DNA of 64,000 nucleotides from Serratia sp. DD3 (GTDB lineage Bacteria > Pseudomonadota > Gammaproteobacteria > Enterobacterales > Enterobacteriaceae). The stretch is from assembly GCF_000496755.2 (NCBI RefSeq), contig NZ_AYKS02000053.1:1-64000 (forward strand), in the 5' to 3' direction. The position numbers were made by a program, and so were the translations under genes. The stretch's first letter is position 1. Each line of letters begins with the position of its first letter. The notes beneath the pieces are model-generated. The model was not told where the DNA came from and did not search any database. It saw only the letters and a list, made by a program, of their open reading frames with translations. This document shows, piece after piece, positions 1 through 8,093 of the stretch.

Positions 1-1
1 A

Positions 2-604
2 TATATAGAGCGTATTGATTTGTTGCCGGGCATTTTACAAGCCGCATTAACGCATCTCATTCTGACCAAAGCATTGTTTGATATTAAGACTAAAAAGTCA
101 ATCAATCTTAACTTTCGTCTGATTACCAGCTCATTGAAACCGTTAGAAGATTTAGTGCATGAACGACGCTTTTGCCCATCACTTTACTATTACCTAACTA
201 GAGCATCACTCTGTCTACCAAATCTACAAAATCGTACTGAAGATATTGCTTTATTCGTTGACCGTAAACTGACGGAGCTCTACGGAGGACAAGACTTTGT
301 CGATGAGAACTTTCGTCACTTTCTACTAAATCATGCACAAAATAGTATCTGGCGCGGTAATATTTCAGAGTTAATGAAATGGATTGAACATTCATTCTTA
401 AATCGAGGCAATATATCGCAAAACACATCGGACGCAGATTCGGTGCCTGCTGTTGTAAGGCCGATTATGACTCTTGAGGAGATGGAAAAAAAAGAAATTG
501 ATAACGCACTTACATTACTTAATAGAAAGCATATTGATGTTGCATTTCACCTTGGCATTAGTCTTTCTACCTTGAGAAGGAAAATAGCCAAGTATGCGCT
601 TTGA
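2..604 (+). CDS. Sigma-54-dependent activator, C-terminal part (5' end outside window)
   Basis: The reading frame is open to the left edge, so the gene starts before the window; the first internal start-like codon is TTG at 20. The visible protein is the end of an AAA+ enhancer-binding protein that would open sigma-54 promoter complexes. Seen: the segment LNFRLITSSLKPLEDLVHE followed by FCPSLYYYLTRASLCLPNL and RTEDIALF, which line up with the family pattern 'vRLIaATnrdLeelv..g.FReDLYYRLn...i.lPpLReR.eDI'. The last 45 residues form a Fis-type helix-turn-helix (LGISLSTLRRKIAKY). The Walker motifs and GAFTGA loop would lie upstream and cannot be checked. Residues usually well kept are changed (ATN to TSS, FRED to FCPS), so it may be divergent or decaying. 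The gene is AT-rich compared with the core genes, which suggests transfer. Targets are unknown. Confidence 0.72.
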   Translation, partial: YIERIDLLPGILQAALTHLILTKALFDIKTKKSINLNFRLITSSLKPLEDLVHERRFCPSLYYYLTRASLCLPNLQNRTEDIALFVDRKLTELYGGQDFVDENFRHFLLNHAQNSIWRGNISELMKWIEHSFLNRGNISQNTSDADSVPAVVRPIMTLEEMEKKEIDNALTLLNRKHIDVAFHLGISLSTLRRKIAKYAL

Positions 605-688
605 TTAACTCCCTGTGAACTGTTAGTGCTATCTCTTCGAGAGTAGAAAAAGTCGCAAGTATCCAGTGGTTTCAACTTGAGTGAGTTG
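605..688. other. Short spacer ending in left 10-bp target duplication
   Basis: There is no gene between the end of the sigma-54 activator and the mobile-element nest. The last ten bases, 679-688, read GAGTGAGTTG and are repeated exactly at 4075-4084, on the far side of the nest. Confidence 0.6.
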
Positions 689-746
689 CAGGGCGGGAGC
701 ACGTTTTGCTTGTTATTTAACCAAAAGATAACTGAGCCCAGTAATT

Positions 747-864
747 GGAGCCTGTAATTAAAATTGTGTAATTGCCTGTTTTTCTTATGTTCTTCCTAAC
801 AACGGAGACAGGCAAATTATGGACGAAAAGAAACTCAAGGCACTGGCTGTCGAACTGGTTAAAG
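747..864 (+). mobile_element. IS256-family remnant (IS285-like), left end and first 15 codons
   Basis: A start codon at 819 with an upstream CGGAGA opens the peptide MDEKKLKALAVELVK, which matches the amino terminus of IS256-family transposases of the IS285 type as I remember it. Homology stops near 864, after 15 codons, where the next insertion-sequence fragment begins. The bases from about 747 (GGAGCCTGTAATTAAAATTG) look like the left terminal region of that element. All catalytic parts are missing, so this is a dead fragment. Its boundary on the left is approximate. Confidence 0.6.
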
Positions 865-879
865 TCATCCCAACTTGCC

Positions 880-1289
880 TTTTTTAGCTTATTTCTCTGA
901 CTCGGCGCACCACAATTGCTCTGCTTTATGATGTTCAGAACAAACTTCTGCCTCCGTGATTTTTCGGCTGAATACATCCTCCACCAGAAACAGATAATAC
1001 CAACGGCCACGTACCACCGAAGGGATCCAGGTAATGTCCCAAGTCCACACCTAACAGGGCCCGGAAGCCGTGAATGTGGTCGGCGTTTTTACCCGGCTCG
1101 GCTTGAGGCGACGGCCACGGTGGTGAACTTCCCCATAACGGCGTAGCACTTGGTAGAAGGTCGACTCACTCGCCAGATAGACCCCTTTATCCGCCAACCG
1201 TGGCACGAGTTGTGACGGCGGCAGGTTGGCATACTCCGGTTGATGGCAGACAGCCATGTGTCGGGTGCTGTCAACAACAACCGAAAAGT
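880..1289 (-). pseudogene. IS3-family transposase (orfB) remnant with an amber stop
   Basis: On the minus strand the frame reads AVCHQPEYANLPPSQLVPRL, then KGVYLASESTFYQVLRRYGE and, after a stop at 1051-1053, VWTWDITWIPSVVRGRWYYL. This is the middle of an IS3-family orfB product, including the first catalytic Asp in WDITW. The stop is TAG where related proteins have Gln (GPxQVWTWDIT), so a single C-to-T change explains it. Amino-terminal and carboxy-terminal parts are absent: the ISL3 element abuts one side and the IS256 remnant the other. It belongs to a different subgroup from the IS3 copy at 3011-3857. Confidence 0.7.
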
Positions 1290-3010
1290 GGGTCTTCCGC
1301 AACCTAGGTGGAAGAAAAACAATGAAACTTTTAGTTAACAAGGATCTAAGCTGTTTTAAGTTATGGATAACGAGATGCCCTCACTTAAGACACTTTTGCA
1401 GCTACCTTGTGGATGGCAATCCAGCCGACAAATTATTAGCTCTGATGGGCTCACCCTACATCTCCGTGCCACGCGTAAAACAGCGCAATGCCCTGAATGT
1501 CTTCAGCGCAGCAGCTCTGTTCATAGTTGCCGTCGACGACGGATACAGCATCTTCCATGCTCAGGCCAGACACTCTGGTTAATCTTTACCGTCCGGCACT
1601 GGTACTGTCGTAACCCATCCTGTTCACGCAAGATCTTTGCTGAATCGCTGGCTCCCTTTGCTGGCCCACAACAGCAGTCTTCGACATTACTGCAAAATAT
1701 GCAGCATCAGTTGGGATTAATTGCTGGCGGAGAAGCCGGGAGACGAGCGGCAGTGGCATCAGGGATGCAGATCAGCGCAGATACTCTATTGCGCAGGGTT
1801 GTTCAGGCTCCAGAGCAGGTAGAGAACCGAACCCGGCATGTCGGTATCGACGAATGGGCATGGCACCGGGGCCACAGGTACGGCACGCTGATCGTTAACC
1901 TCGATACCCATCGTCCCCTGGTACTGCTGCCAGGCCGGGAGCAACGTACACTGGCGGCATGGTTCAAAAAATATCCGGAAATACAGGTCGTCTCACGCGA
2001 TCGTGGCGGGATCTATGCTTTAGCCGCCCGCGATGGAGCACCACAGGCAATACAGGTGGCCGACCGTTGGCACCTGCTGAAGAATATCGGTGATGCGCTG
2101 GAGCGCATGATGTACAGACACATGCCATTGATACGGCTGGTTGCCGCTGAGTTGTCACCAAAAAAACAAAACTCTGAAGTGTCTACTGCACCAGCCTCAA
2201 CGCTACGTCGTCCAGAAAAAATTAAACAACTTCGGCGTAACAAGCGGTATCAACGCTGGGCTCAGGTCGACTCTCTTCATAAAAAAGGTTGCGGGATCAG
2301 AGAAATATCACGTCTCACCGGGCTGTCCCGGGTGACGGTTCGTCGGTGGATACAGTCGAAAGCATTCCCTGAAATATCAACAAAACCACCAAAACCCGGG
2401 CTTCTTGGGCCATGGAAGGAATCGCTGGAGGAACAACGAATAAACGGCAACCATAATGCCCGGCAGCTATGGCGGGAGATGGTTGATGATGGTTTTACCG
2501 GGAGTGAAACGACTGTCAGGGATGCTGTAGCTAAGTGGCGTAGGCAGGTTAACGATCCGGTTGTCGCCCCAGGGCGGCTTCCCTCAGCATCCCGGGTCAG
2601 TCGTTGGTTGATGCCCTGGCGAATAATCAGAGGAGAAGAAAACTATGCTTCCCGCTTCATCGAATCAATGTGCCAGAAAGAACCGCAACTGAAAATGGCA
2701 CAACAACTGTCACTCGACTTCTATCGGATGCTGAAGATGAAGAATAAATCCCAGCTAAATCAATGGTTCTTTGACGTCAGTCAGAGCGGTCTGGTTGACC
2801 TTCAGCGCGTTGCTGCCGGGATGGAGGCTGATGCAAAAGCAATACACGAAGCGATAAGCAGCAGATGGAGTAATGGTGTAGTCGAAGGCCATGTAAACCG
2901 ACTGAAGATGCTGAAACGCCAGATGTATGGTCGAGCAGGGTTCGAGCTACTGAGGCGACGTGTGATGAGTCCCCTTGCATGAAAATCTCCACCCAAGTTG
3001 CGGAAGACCC
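1290..3010 (+). mobile_element. Complete ISL3-family insertion sequence
   Basis: The element is 1,721 bp. The left terminal repeat begins GGGTCTTCCGCAACCTAGG at 1290. The right end (2987-3010), reverse complemented, begins GGGTCTTCCGCAACTTGGG, differing at two of the first 20 bases. It encloses one intact transposase gene. The eight bases outside each end (CGAAAAGT on the left, AGCTTTGC on the right) do not match, so the usual 8-bp target duplication of ISL3 elements is absent and the flanks come from two different IS3 elements. Recombination or deletion after insertion is the simplest explanation. Confidence 0.85.
1363..2982 (+). CDS. tnp: ISL3-family transposase
   Basis: A 539-residue DDE transposase that would move the surrounding ISL3 element. 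Seen: an amino-terminal zinc-ribbon pattern (CPEC at 43-46, then C82 and C87), the catalytic domain with D163 in GIDEWAWHRG and D213 in SRDRGGIYA, and E508 in VVEGHVNRLK near the end; an internal helix-turn-helix (IREISRLTGLSRVTVRRW) lies near residue 310. The length is normal for the longer bacterial members of the family and no frameshift is seen, so it could be active. ATG at 1363 is chosen as the first start in frame inside the element; a second ATG lies four codons later. Confidence 0.9.
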   Translation: MDNEMPSLKTLLQLPCGWQSSRQIISSDGLTLHLRATRKTAQCPECLQRSSSVHSCRRRRIQHLPCSGQTLWLIFTVRHWYCRNPSCSRKIFAESLAPFAGPQQQSSTLLQNMQHQLGLIAGGEAGRRAAVASGMQISADTLLRRVVQAPEQVENRTRHVGIDEWAWHRGHRYGTLIVNLDTHRPLVLLPGREQRTLAAWFKKYPEIQVVSRDRGGIYALAARDGAPQAIQVADRWHLLKNIGDALERMMYRHMPLIRLVAAELSPKKQNSEVSTAPASTLRRPEKIKQLRRNKRYQRWAQVDSLHKKGCGIREISRLTGLSRVTVRRWIQSKAFPEISTKPPKPGLLGPWKESLEEQRINGNHNARQLWREMVDDGFTGSETTVRDAVAKWRRQVNDPVVAPGRLPSASRVSRWLMPWRIIRGEENYASRFIESMCQKEPQLKMAQQLSLDFYRMLKMKNKSQLNQWFFDVSQSGLVDLQRVAAGMEADAKAIHEAISSRWSNGVVEGHVNRLKMLKRQMYGRAGFELLRRRVMSPLA

Positions 3011-3857
3011 AGCTTTGCATTGTTGGTAACAGGTGCTCCGTGTCGCCCGCAGTGGCTGGTATGCCTGGCGTCTACGTCATCATCAGATAACCCCGCGTCA
3101 GCAGTTCCGTCTTGTCTGCGATGAGGCCGTTGGAAAGGCATTCAGTGACGCAAAACAGCGGTATGGTGCGCCAAGTCTTTCTGATGAGCTTCCAGCGTAC
3201 AACGTCAAAACCATCGCCGCTAGCCTACGTCGTCAGGGGGGGCGCGCAAAGGCCTCGCGCCGGTTCAGGCCGGTCAGTTACCGTGAGCATGGTTTGCCGG
3301 TGTCAGAAAACCTGTTGAAACAAGACTTTACCGCCTGTGGGCCGAATCAGAAATGGGCGGGTGACATTACCTACTTGCGTACAGATAAAGGCTGGCTTTA
3401 CCTGGCGGTGGTGATTGACCTGTGGTCGCGAGCCGTCATCGGCTGGTCGATGTCCTCGCGGATGACGGCACAATTGGCGTGCGATGCGTTGCAAATGGCG
3501 TTGTGGCGGCGTAAACGCCCGGAAAATGTCATTGTTCATACAGACAGAGGCAGCCAGTACTGTTCAGCGGATTACCAGTCCTTACTGAAACGCCATAATC
3601 TGCGTGGCAGTATGAGCGCAAAAGGCTGTTGTTACGATAATGCCTGTGTTGAAAGCTTCTTCCACTCACTAAAAGTGGAGTGTATCCACGGCGAGCACTT
3701 TGCCAGCCGGGAAATAATGCGAACAACCGTGTTTAATTATATCGAGTGCGATTACAATCGCTGGCGTCGCCGCAGTGCCTGTGGTGGTCTTAGCCCGGAA
3801 CAATTTGAAAACCAAAACCTCGCTTAGCCGTGTGTCCATTGTTCGTGGGTAAGATCA
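3011..3857 (+). mobile_element. IS3-family element, 5'-truncated, right end present
   Basis: The right part of an IS3-group element: most of orfB followed by the right terminal sequence ending GTGGGTAAGATCA at 3857, which fits IS3-group ends that read TGATCTTACCCAC inward. The left end, orfA and the start of orfB are missing; the ISL3 element begins just where they are lost. The element sits in an IS66 transposase remnant, whose coding sequence resumes at 3858. Confidence 0.78.
3033..3827 (+). pseudogene. IS3-family transposase orfB, amino-terminally truncated
   Basis: The frame reads [18 protein letters not shown] and continues through an integrase-type core: D in [12 protein letters not shown] in [13 protein letters not shown], and E in [15 protein letters not shown]. 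The catalytic triad is therefore intact. The start of the protein is missing, an in-frame stop lies at 3027-3029, and the GTG at 3033 is only the first available start codon. Without orfA and the left end it could not transpose itself. It is a typical IS3-subgroup protein. Confidence 0.85.
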
Positions 3858-4010
3858 CTTTTCTGCCCACCGCAAAAGGCCGTATCGCATTCTCGGCCAA
3901 CGCATTGCTGATATTCGCATAGCCGTATTCACAATAACCAATCAGTGATGTCTGTTGATTTAACGTGTACTCCATCGCCTGGTGTCAGCGAGCGCGCCTC
4001 CTACATGGAG
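3858..4010 (-). pseudogene. IS66-family TnpC transposase, carboxy-terminal fragment
   Basis: On the minus strand the frame reads SLIGYCEYGYANISNALAEN followed by AIRPFAVGRK, the conserved carboxy-terminal signature of IS66 TnpC (usually NxxAENAIRPFAVGRKNW). Homology breaks off right after VGRK at 3858, where the IS3 element is inserted. Upstream, residues GGALADTR fit the family only after a frame change near 3980. It is a dead fragment. Confidence 0.72.
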
Positions 4011-4084
4011 ACGTGATTAGATCACAGACGATCTGCCCGTTCAAGTTTCATTAACAAAGTGCGATCCCGCCCTGGAGTGAGTTG

Positions 4085-4334
4085 CCTTATTGGTCAATCT
4101 GTTGGCGTTGGTTAAGCAAAGATATTTTTGTGAAGAGCAACAGTTCATCCAATTGGCCTTTCTCCCATGTTGGAAGATGGCTAAGAACGAAGTTTTACTT
4201 ATACTTCGGCTGTTGTAGTCCGTCCTTAATCACTGAAAGGTTTCTTGGTCTTAAGTCCAACGCAGAGAAATGACGAGTGTTAGTACAATAAGCTGATTTT
4301 TTAGTCGAAGAGACAAAAAATGCGTTGATTACCC
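4085..4334. other. Intergenic stretch with no recognisable gene
   Basis: This AT-rich 250-bp stretch lies between the right target duplication and the tRNA-Thr promoter. A 63-codon reading frame crosses it, but it begins within the target duplication, has no ribosome-binding site and resembles nothing I know. I see no tRNA or terminator here. Confidence 0.4.
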
Positions 4335-4363
4335 TTGCTTATCTCGGTTCGGTTGTATTATAT
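4335..4363 (+). promoter_or_regulatory. Promoter of tRNA-Thr
   Basis: TTGCTT (4335-4340) and TTATAT (4358-4363) are separated by 17 bp, followed by a G+C-rich discriminator (GCCGTCCGCGG). Such discriminators are typical of stringently controlled stable RNA promoters. Confidence 0.55.
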
Positions 4364-4399
4364 TGCCGTCCGCGGAAATATAATGCCGCAAAAAATTTC

Positions 4400-4475
<76 letters not shown>

Positions 4476-4485
4476 TATTAAAGAA

Positions 4486-4510
4486 CCTCAGCAGATGCTG
4501 GGGTTTTTTT
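4486..4510 (+). terminator. Terminator of tRNA-Thr
   Basis: A hairpin with the seven-base-pair stem CCTCAGC/GCTGGGG and loop AGAT is followed by seven T residues. Confidence 0.85.
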
Positions 4511-4572
4511 ATGGGCGATTGGCACCGGATAGGGTAGTGATACTTTCAATTTTTGCACAAACGCCAGACATA

Positions 4573-4602
4573 AAAAAACCAACCGTAAAAGGTTGGTTTT
4601 TC
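4573..4602 (-). terminator. Terminator of tRNA-Pro (bidirectional)
   Basis: The hairpin AACCAACC/GGTTGGTT has runs of A on one side and T on the other, so it can end transcription on both strands. It lies just downstream of tRNA-Pro. Confidence 0.85.
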
Positions 4603-4612
4603 TATAAAAAGT

Positions 4613-4689
4613 TGGTCGGCATGAGAGGATTCGAACCTCCGACCCCCGACACCCCATGACGGTGCGCTACCAGGCTGCGCTACATGCCG
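4613..4689 (-). tRNA. proL: tRNA-Pro(GGG)
   Basis: A 77-nt tRNA with CCA encoded; the acceptor stem starts CGGCATG and the anticodon loop in CCGTCATGGGGTGTCGG carries GGG. It is almost the same as E. coli proL, which also lies next to yejM. Confidence 0.96.
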
Positions 4690-4703
4690 ACGCAGTGGAA
4701 GCT

Positions 4704-4731
4704 ATACTACCGTTTTTGGCACTAAATTCAA
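4704..4731 (-). promoter_or_regulatory. Probable promoter of tRNA-Pro
   Basis: On the minus strand TTGAAT and TAGTAT are separated by 16 bp, about 15 bp before the mature 5' end of the tRNA. Confidence 0.45.
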
Positions 4732-4766
4732 GTTGCCATCTTACTGATCGCTTTAGATTTAAGCAG

Positions 4767-6545
4767 TTAGTTAGCAATAAAGCGTTTGACATCGGTCAAG
4801 ACCTGCAGCAGTAGGGCTAACTGTGGCTTTTCATCCTTGATTTCTTGATCGTCTTGGTCGTAAGCGTGATAACGCCCATTACCTTGTAATACCAGGGTTT
4901 GTGTCGGGGTGGTAATGACCAATTGGCTACCATTACCCGTGGCGACCCAGTTATTTTTACGCTGTGGGGTAAAGAGATCTTCACCTTGTGAGTAATCGTT
5001 AGCGCTGGTTTTTACATGTAGCAGGCGCAGCATCAGTGTGCGCATCACATCATTGTGGTTGGTGAGTTTATTGATGCTTTGTGCAGGTGTACCCGGCCAG
5101 CGGATCACCAACGGAACCTGTAATTGGTGGCGGTTAAAGCTATTGCCAGCCCCCCAGTTTCCTTTATCGGTATCATTGAACTCCATACCGTGCTCAGCCG
5201 TAATGACGATGACTGTGTTATCCAACATGCCTTTCTCATTCAGTGTCGTCAGCATCTGGGCAATCTGTGCATCAATCTTGTTTGCTCCAGTGCGATAGCG
5301 CTGGATAAAGGCATCTGCGGGTAAGGTTTTATTGGGCAATTCACTGCCACTGAAATTGACGTAAGAAAACCATGGGCTATCGTTGCTTCGATCGGCCAAC
5401 CACTGTTGCCACTGGCGTGTGGTTTGCGCATCGCTCTGTGCCAATGGTGCGGGTGGTAATGAAAAGTCGGCAAACAACGCTTGGCGGTAAAGCGCGGCAT
5501 TAAAGCCATCTGATGAGAACAAGCCAAATTGATAGCCTTGATCGCTTAATGCTTTAATCAAGGCGGAAGGTTTACGCCCAGCCAGAATACCATCCAGATA
5601 GGTAGGGGAAATGCCATAGAACAGGCCAAATAACCCGGTATCAGCTTGATTACCTGTGCTGTAATGATTGCTGAAGTGAATATTTTCCTGCGCAAAATGG
5701 GTTAGGGCTGGCATATCTTGCGCAATATCTTTATTGCGAATGCCATTGACCACAATCATCAGTAAGTTATAGCCGCTACCTTTATCCCTATAGGTTAAAT
5801 CACTTAGCGGATATTCAACCGCCGCCGCATCTGGGTTGCCTTGTTGTATCAGACGACGTTGATACTCTTGTGGGTCGAGCAGACCATGCTTTTCCAGAAA
5901 CTTACGCGCGGTCATCGGGTAAGAGAGGGGAAGGTTAGCGCGCTGCATGGTGATAGGACGGTAAAAATTAGCATCAGCCCAGATATAGAACAGGTGGGAT
6001 GCAAAGAATGAACAGATAAACAATACCGCCAGGGGCTTGCCGAAGCTGTGTCGGTTAAGACTCCGTAATTTCTGCCAGCTCCAGGTGGCAAAGAGCATTT
6101 GGATCAGGAATATCACCGGGACGCTGATAAACATTAACTGCCAAGAGCGTGCCATTTCACTCTGCTCTGGGTTGATCACTAACTCCCAGACGACGGGGTT
6201 AAGGTGCAGGTGGAAGTGGGCAAAGATTGCACTGTCGACCAACAGTAGGGTGAGCCCGGCGGTAGCCAGCGCTGCAGAGATAAATCGCAATAGACGTTGC
6301 GACATCACGACAAAGGTCAGCGGGAAGATAATGAGCAGATAGGCCGCAAAAACAATAAAACTGAATTGCCCAATCAGGCTGACAAAGGCGTAGATTCGGC
6401 CCAGGAGTGATGACGGCCAGTCGCTGACAAACAGGTAACGGCTACCCAACCCAATGCTGAGCAAAATATTAAATAAGGCGAACCAGTGCCCCCAACTGAT
6501 CATCTGGGAGACTTTTTCGCGATAAAGTTGACGGTTTGTCACCAT
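4767..6545 (-). CDS. yejM: Inner-membrane lipopolysaccharide regulator YejM (PbgA/LapC)
   Basis: This essential inner-membrane protein senses lipopolysaccharide at the periplasmic face and, through LapB and FtsH, sets the level of LpxC. Seen: 592 residues (E. coli 586), five hydrophobic helices in about residues 17-195, a linker rich in basic residues, then a periplasmic alkaline-phosphatase/sulfatase-like domain from about 245. T303 in ADTGLFGLFYG occupies the place of the sulfatase nucleophile and TAEHGMEF is the conserved metal-site segment. It follows yejL by nine bases and is very probably cotranscribed with it. Family knowledge supports the role; only the architecture is seen here. Confidence 0.95.
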   Translation of the reverse strand: MVTNRQLYREKVSQMISWGHWFALFNILLSIGLGSRYLFVSDWPSSLLGRIYAFVSLIGQFSFIVFAAYLLIIFPLTFVVMSQRLLRFISAALATAGLTLLLVDSAIFAHFHLHLNPVVWELVINPEQSEMARSWQLMFISVPVIFLIQMLFATWSWQKLRSLNRHSFGKPLAVLFICSFFASHLFYIWADANFYRPITMQRANLPLSYPMTARKFLEKHGLLDPQEYQRRLIQQGNPDAAAVEYPLSDLTYRDKGSGYNLLMIVVNGIRNKDIAQDMPALTHFAQENIHFSNHYSTGNQADTGLFGLFYGISPTYLDGILAGRKPSALIKALSDQGYQFGLFSSDGFNAALYRQALFADFSLPPAPLAQSDAQTTRQWQQWLADRSNDSPWFSYVNFSGSELPNKTLPADAFIQRYRTGANKIDAQIAQMLTTLNEKGMLDNTVIVITAEHGMEFNDTDKGNWGAGNSFNRHQLQVPLVIRWPGTPAQSINKLTNHNDVMRTLMLRLLHVKTSANDYSQGEDLFTPQRKNNWVATGNGSQLVITTPTQTLVLQGNGRYHAYDQDDQEIKDEKPQLALLLQVLTDVKRFIAN

Positions 6546-6554
6546 AACTAACTA

Positions 6555-6782
6555 TTAATGTGCTTTATCTTCATGGATAGAAGCCTGTAGAGCTTCAGCA
6601 AATGACCTGGCCAGCGACTGCCGCAGTGCGGGAGCGATACTGGTGTTGATCAAGTTGGTTACCATGTTACCCAGTACCATCAAGGAAAGGTCAGTGGGTG
6701 TATGATATTTTTCCAAAACATTGACCAGCTCAGAGAGCAGTAGTTCAACATGTTGGTCACTATAACGGGATGATTGTGGCAT
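6555..6782 (-). CDS. yejL: Conserved small protein YejL (UPF0352)
   Basis: A 75-residue protein of unknown function matching E. coli YejL along its length ([20 protein letters not shown] and [16 protein letters not shown]). It is predicted to be a soluble all-helical protein. The ATG at 6782 is chosen because E. coli YejL begins MPQ at the same place; an in-frame TTG five codons earlier is less likely. It is the first gene of a yejL-yejM unit and is divergent from yejK. The strict pairing with yejM suggests a shared role, but none has been shown that I know of. Confidence 0.92.
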   Translation of the reverse strand: MPQSSRYSDQHVELLLSELVNVLEKYHTPTDLSLMVLGNMVTNLINTSIAPALRQSLARSFAEALQASIHEDKAH

Positions 6783-6999
6783 AAAGATTGAGCTCAAAGC
6801 CTGAAAATTTTTCTTATCTTACCGTATAGAGTCGTGATTTTCTGCTCTTTTATCAATGCTGCGCTCAAGTAGCCGCGGAGCAGGGCAAGTGGTATGAGGT
6901 TGAGTAGCGTGTTGAGGATTATTTAATGGCGTGGCTTTTGTGTTGCAGCGTAACCGCTTCAGTGCTTGAATACGCGCTCAAAGAACAGGAGAAATGATC

Positions 7000-8007
7000 A
7001 TGAGTCTGGATATCGAGCAGATTGCACTGCACCAGTTGGTGAAACGTGATGAGCAGACGCTGGATGTGGTGTTGCGCGATTCCCTTCTTCCTACCAACGC
7101 GGCAGTGGAAGAGATGATGGCAGAGCTGCACCGCGTATACAGCGCCAAGAGCAAAGCCTACGGTCTATTCAACGAACAGAGTGAACTGGCGGATGCACTA
7201 CGCCATTGCCGCAAGGGGGATGAGGATTTCCTGGCGTTTAGCCGTGCGGCCACAGGCCGTTTGCGTGACGAACTGGCTAAATACCCGTTTGCTGAAGGTG
7301 GTGTGGTGCTGTTCGGCCAATATCGTTACTTGGCCGTAGAGTACTTGCTGATTGCCGTGCTTAACAGCTGCAACAGTATGCATGTTAATGAAACGCTGGA
7401 TATTAGCACCACGCACTATCTGGATATTAATCATGCAGATATTGTGGCTCGCATCGATTTGACCGAGTGGGAAACCAACCCAGAGTCAACCCGTTATCTG
7501 ACGTTTTTGAAAGGTCGGGTGGGGCGTAAAGTTTCTGATTTCTTTATGGATTTTTTGGCAGCGGCGGAAGGGCTGGACACTAAAGCGCAAAACCGTGGCT
7601 TATTGCAGGCAGTGGATGATTATTGCACTGATGCACAACTGGATAAAAACCAACGCCAATCAGTACGCCAGCAAGTCTACAGCTATTGCAACGAACAATT
7701 GCAGGCGGGGGAAGAGATTGCGTTACAGGAGCTGTCTCAAGAGATTGCGCCTGTGGGGGACAAGGATTTTTTGCAGTTTTCCAGTGAGCAAGGTTACCAG
7801 TTGGAAGAGAGTTTCCCCGCTGATCGCAGCACATTACGCCAATTGACCAAGTTTGCCGGCAGTGGTGGTGGTATCAGCATCAACTTTGATGCCATGCTGC
7901 TAGGGGAGCGAATTTTCTGGGATCCAGCCACCGATACTTTGACGATTCGTGGTACGCCACCTAATTTGCGTGATCAGTTACAGCGCCGTTCTGGCAACGC
8001 TAAATAG
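7000..8007 (+). CDS. yejK: Nucleoid-associated protein YejK (NdpA)
   Basis: A 335-residue nucleoid protein; the E. coli homologue is bound to the chromosome and is reported to influence topoisomerases. Strong identity to E. coli YejK is visible in [20 protein letters not shown] and near the end in [23 protein letters not shown] at 7000 is used because AGGAG lies eight bases before it; the ATG at 6994 is only two bases from that site. The gene is alone on its strand, divergent from yejL, and ends at a shared terminator facing rplY. Confidence 0.94.
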   Translation: MSLDIEQIALHQLVKRDEQTLDVVLRDSLLPTNAAVEEMMAELHRVYSAKSKAYGLFNEQSELADALRHCRKGDEDFLAFSRAATGRLRDELAKYPFAEGGVVLFGQYRYLAVEYLLIAVLNSCNSMHVNETLDISTTHYLDINHADIVARIDLTEWETNPESTRYLTFLKGRVGRKVSDFFMDFLAAAEGLDTKAQNRGLLQAVDDYCTDAQLDKNQRQSVRQQVYSYCNEQLQAGEEIALQELSQEIAPVGDKDFLQFSSEQGYQLEESFPADRSTLRQLTKFAGSGGGISINFDAMLLGERIFWDPATDTLTIRGTPPNLRDQLQRRSGNAK

Positions 8008-8031
8008 GCTATCTCCCTGACTTCACACAAT

Positions 8032-8060
8032 AAAAAACGCCGCGATTGCGGCGTTTTTTG
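8032..8060. terminator. Bidirectional terminator between yejK and rplY
   Basis: The hairpin AAAAAACGCCGC/GCGGCGTTTTTT with loop GATT has A and T runs on both sides, so it can stop both convergent genes. Confidence 0.9.
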
Positions 8061-8093
8061 CTTCGATATTCCGAAGGCACGACAATATGGCGA

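Larger units (their letters stand above)
689..4074. mobile_element. Outer transposon with CAGGG ends and 10-bp target duplication, filled with nested IS elements
   Basis: The left end (689-708) reads CAGGGCGGGAGCACGTTTTG. The reverse complement of the right end (4055-4074) reads CAGGGCGGGATCGCACTTTG, so 16 of 20 positions match and the first ten are identical. Directly outside both ends lies the same 10-bp sequence in direct orientation, GAGTGAGTTG (679-688 and 4075-4084), as expected of a target-site duplication. CAGGG-type ends with 8-10 bp duplications are typical of the ISAs1 family, but no ISAs1-type transposase remains. The interior is now almost all other insertion sequences (IS256, IS3, ISL3, IS3, IS66 types). 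The element is probably immobile. The family name is inferred from the ends only. Confidence 0.72.

Noticed and set aside
4082..4273. 63-codon frame between the IS nest and tRNA-Thr
   Set aside because: It begins in the transposon target duplication, lacks a ribosome-binding site and resembles nothing known.
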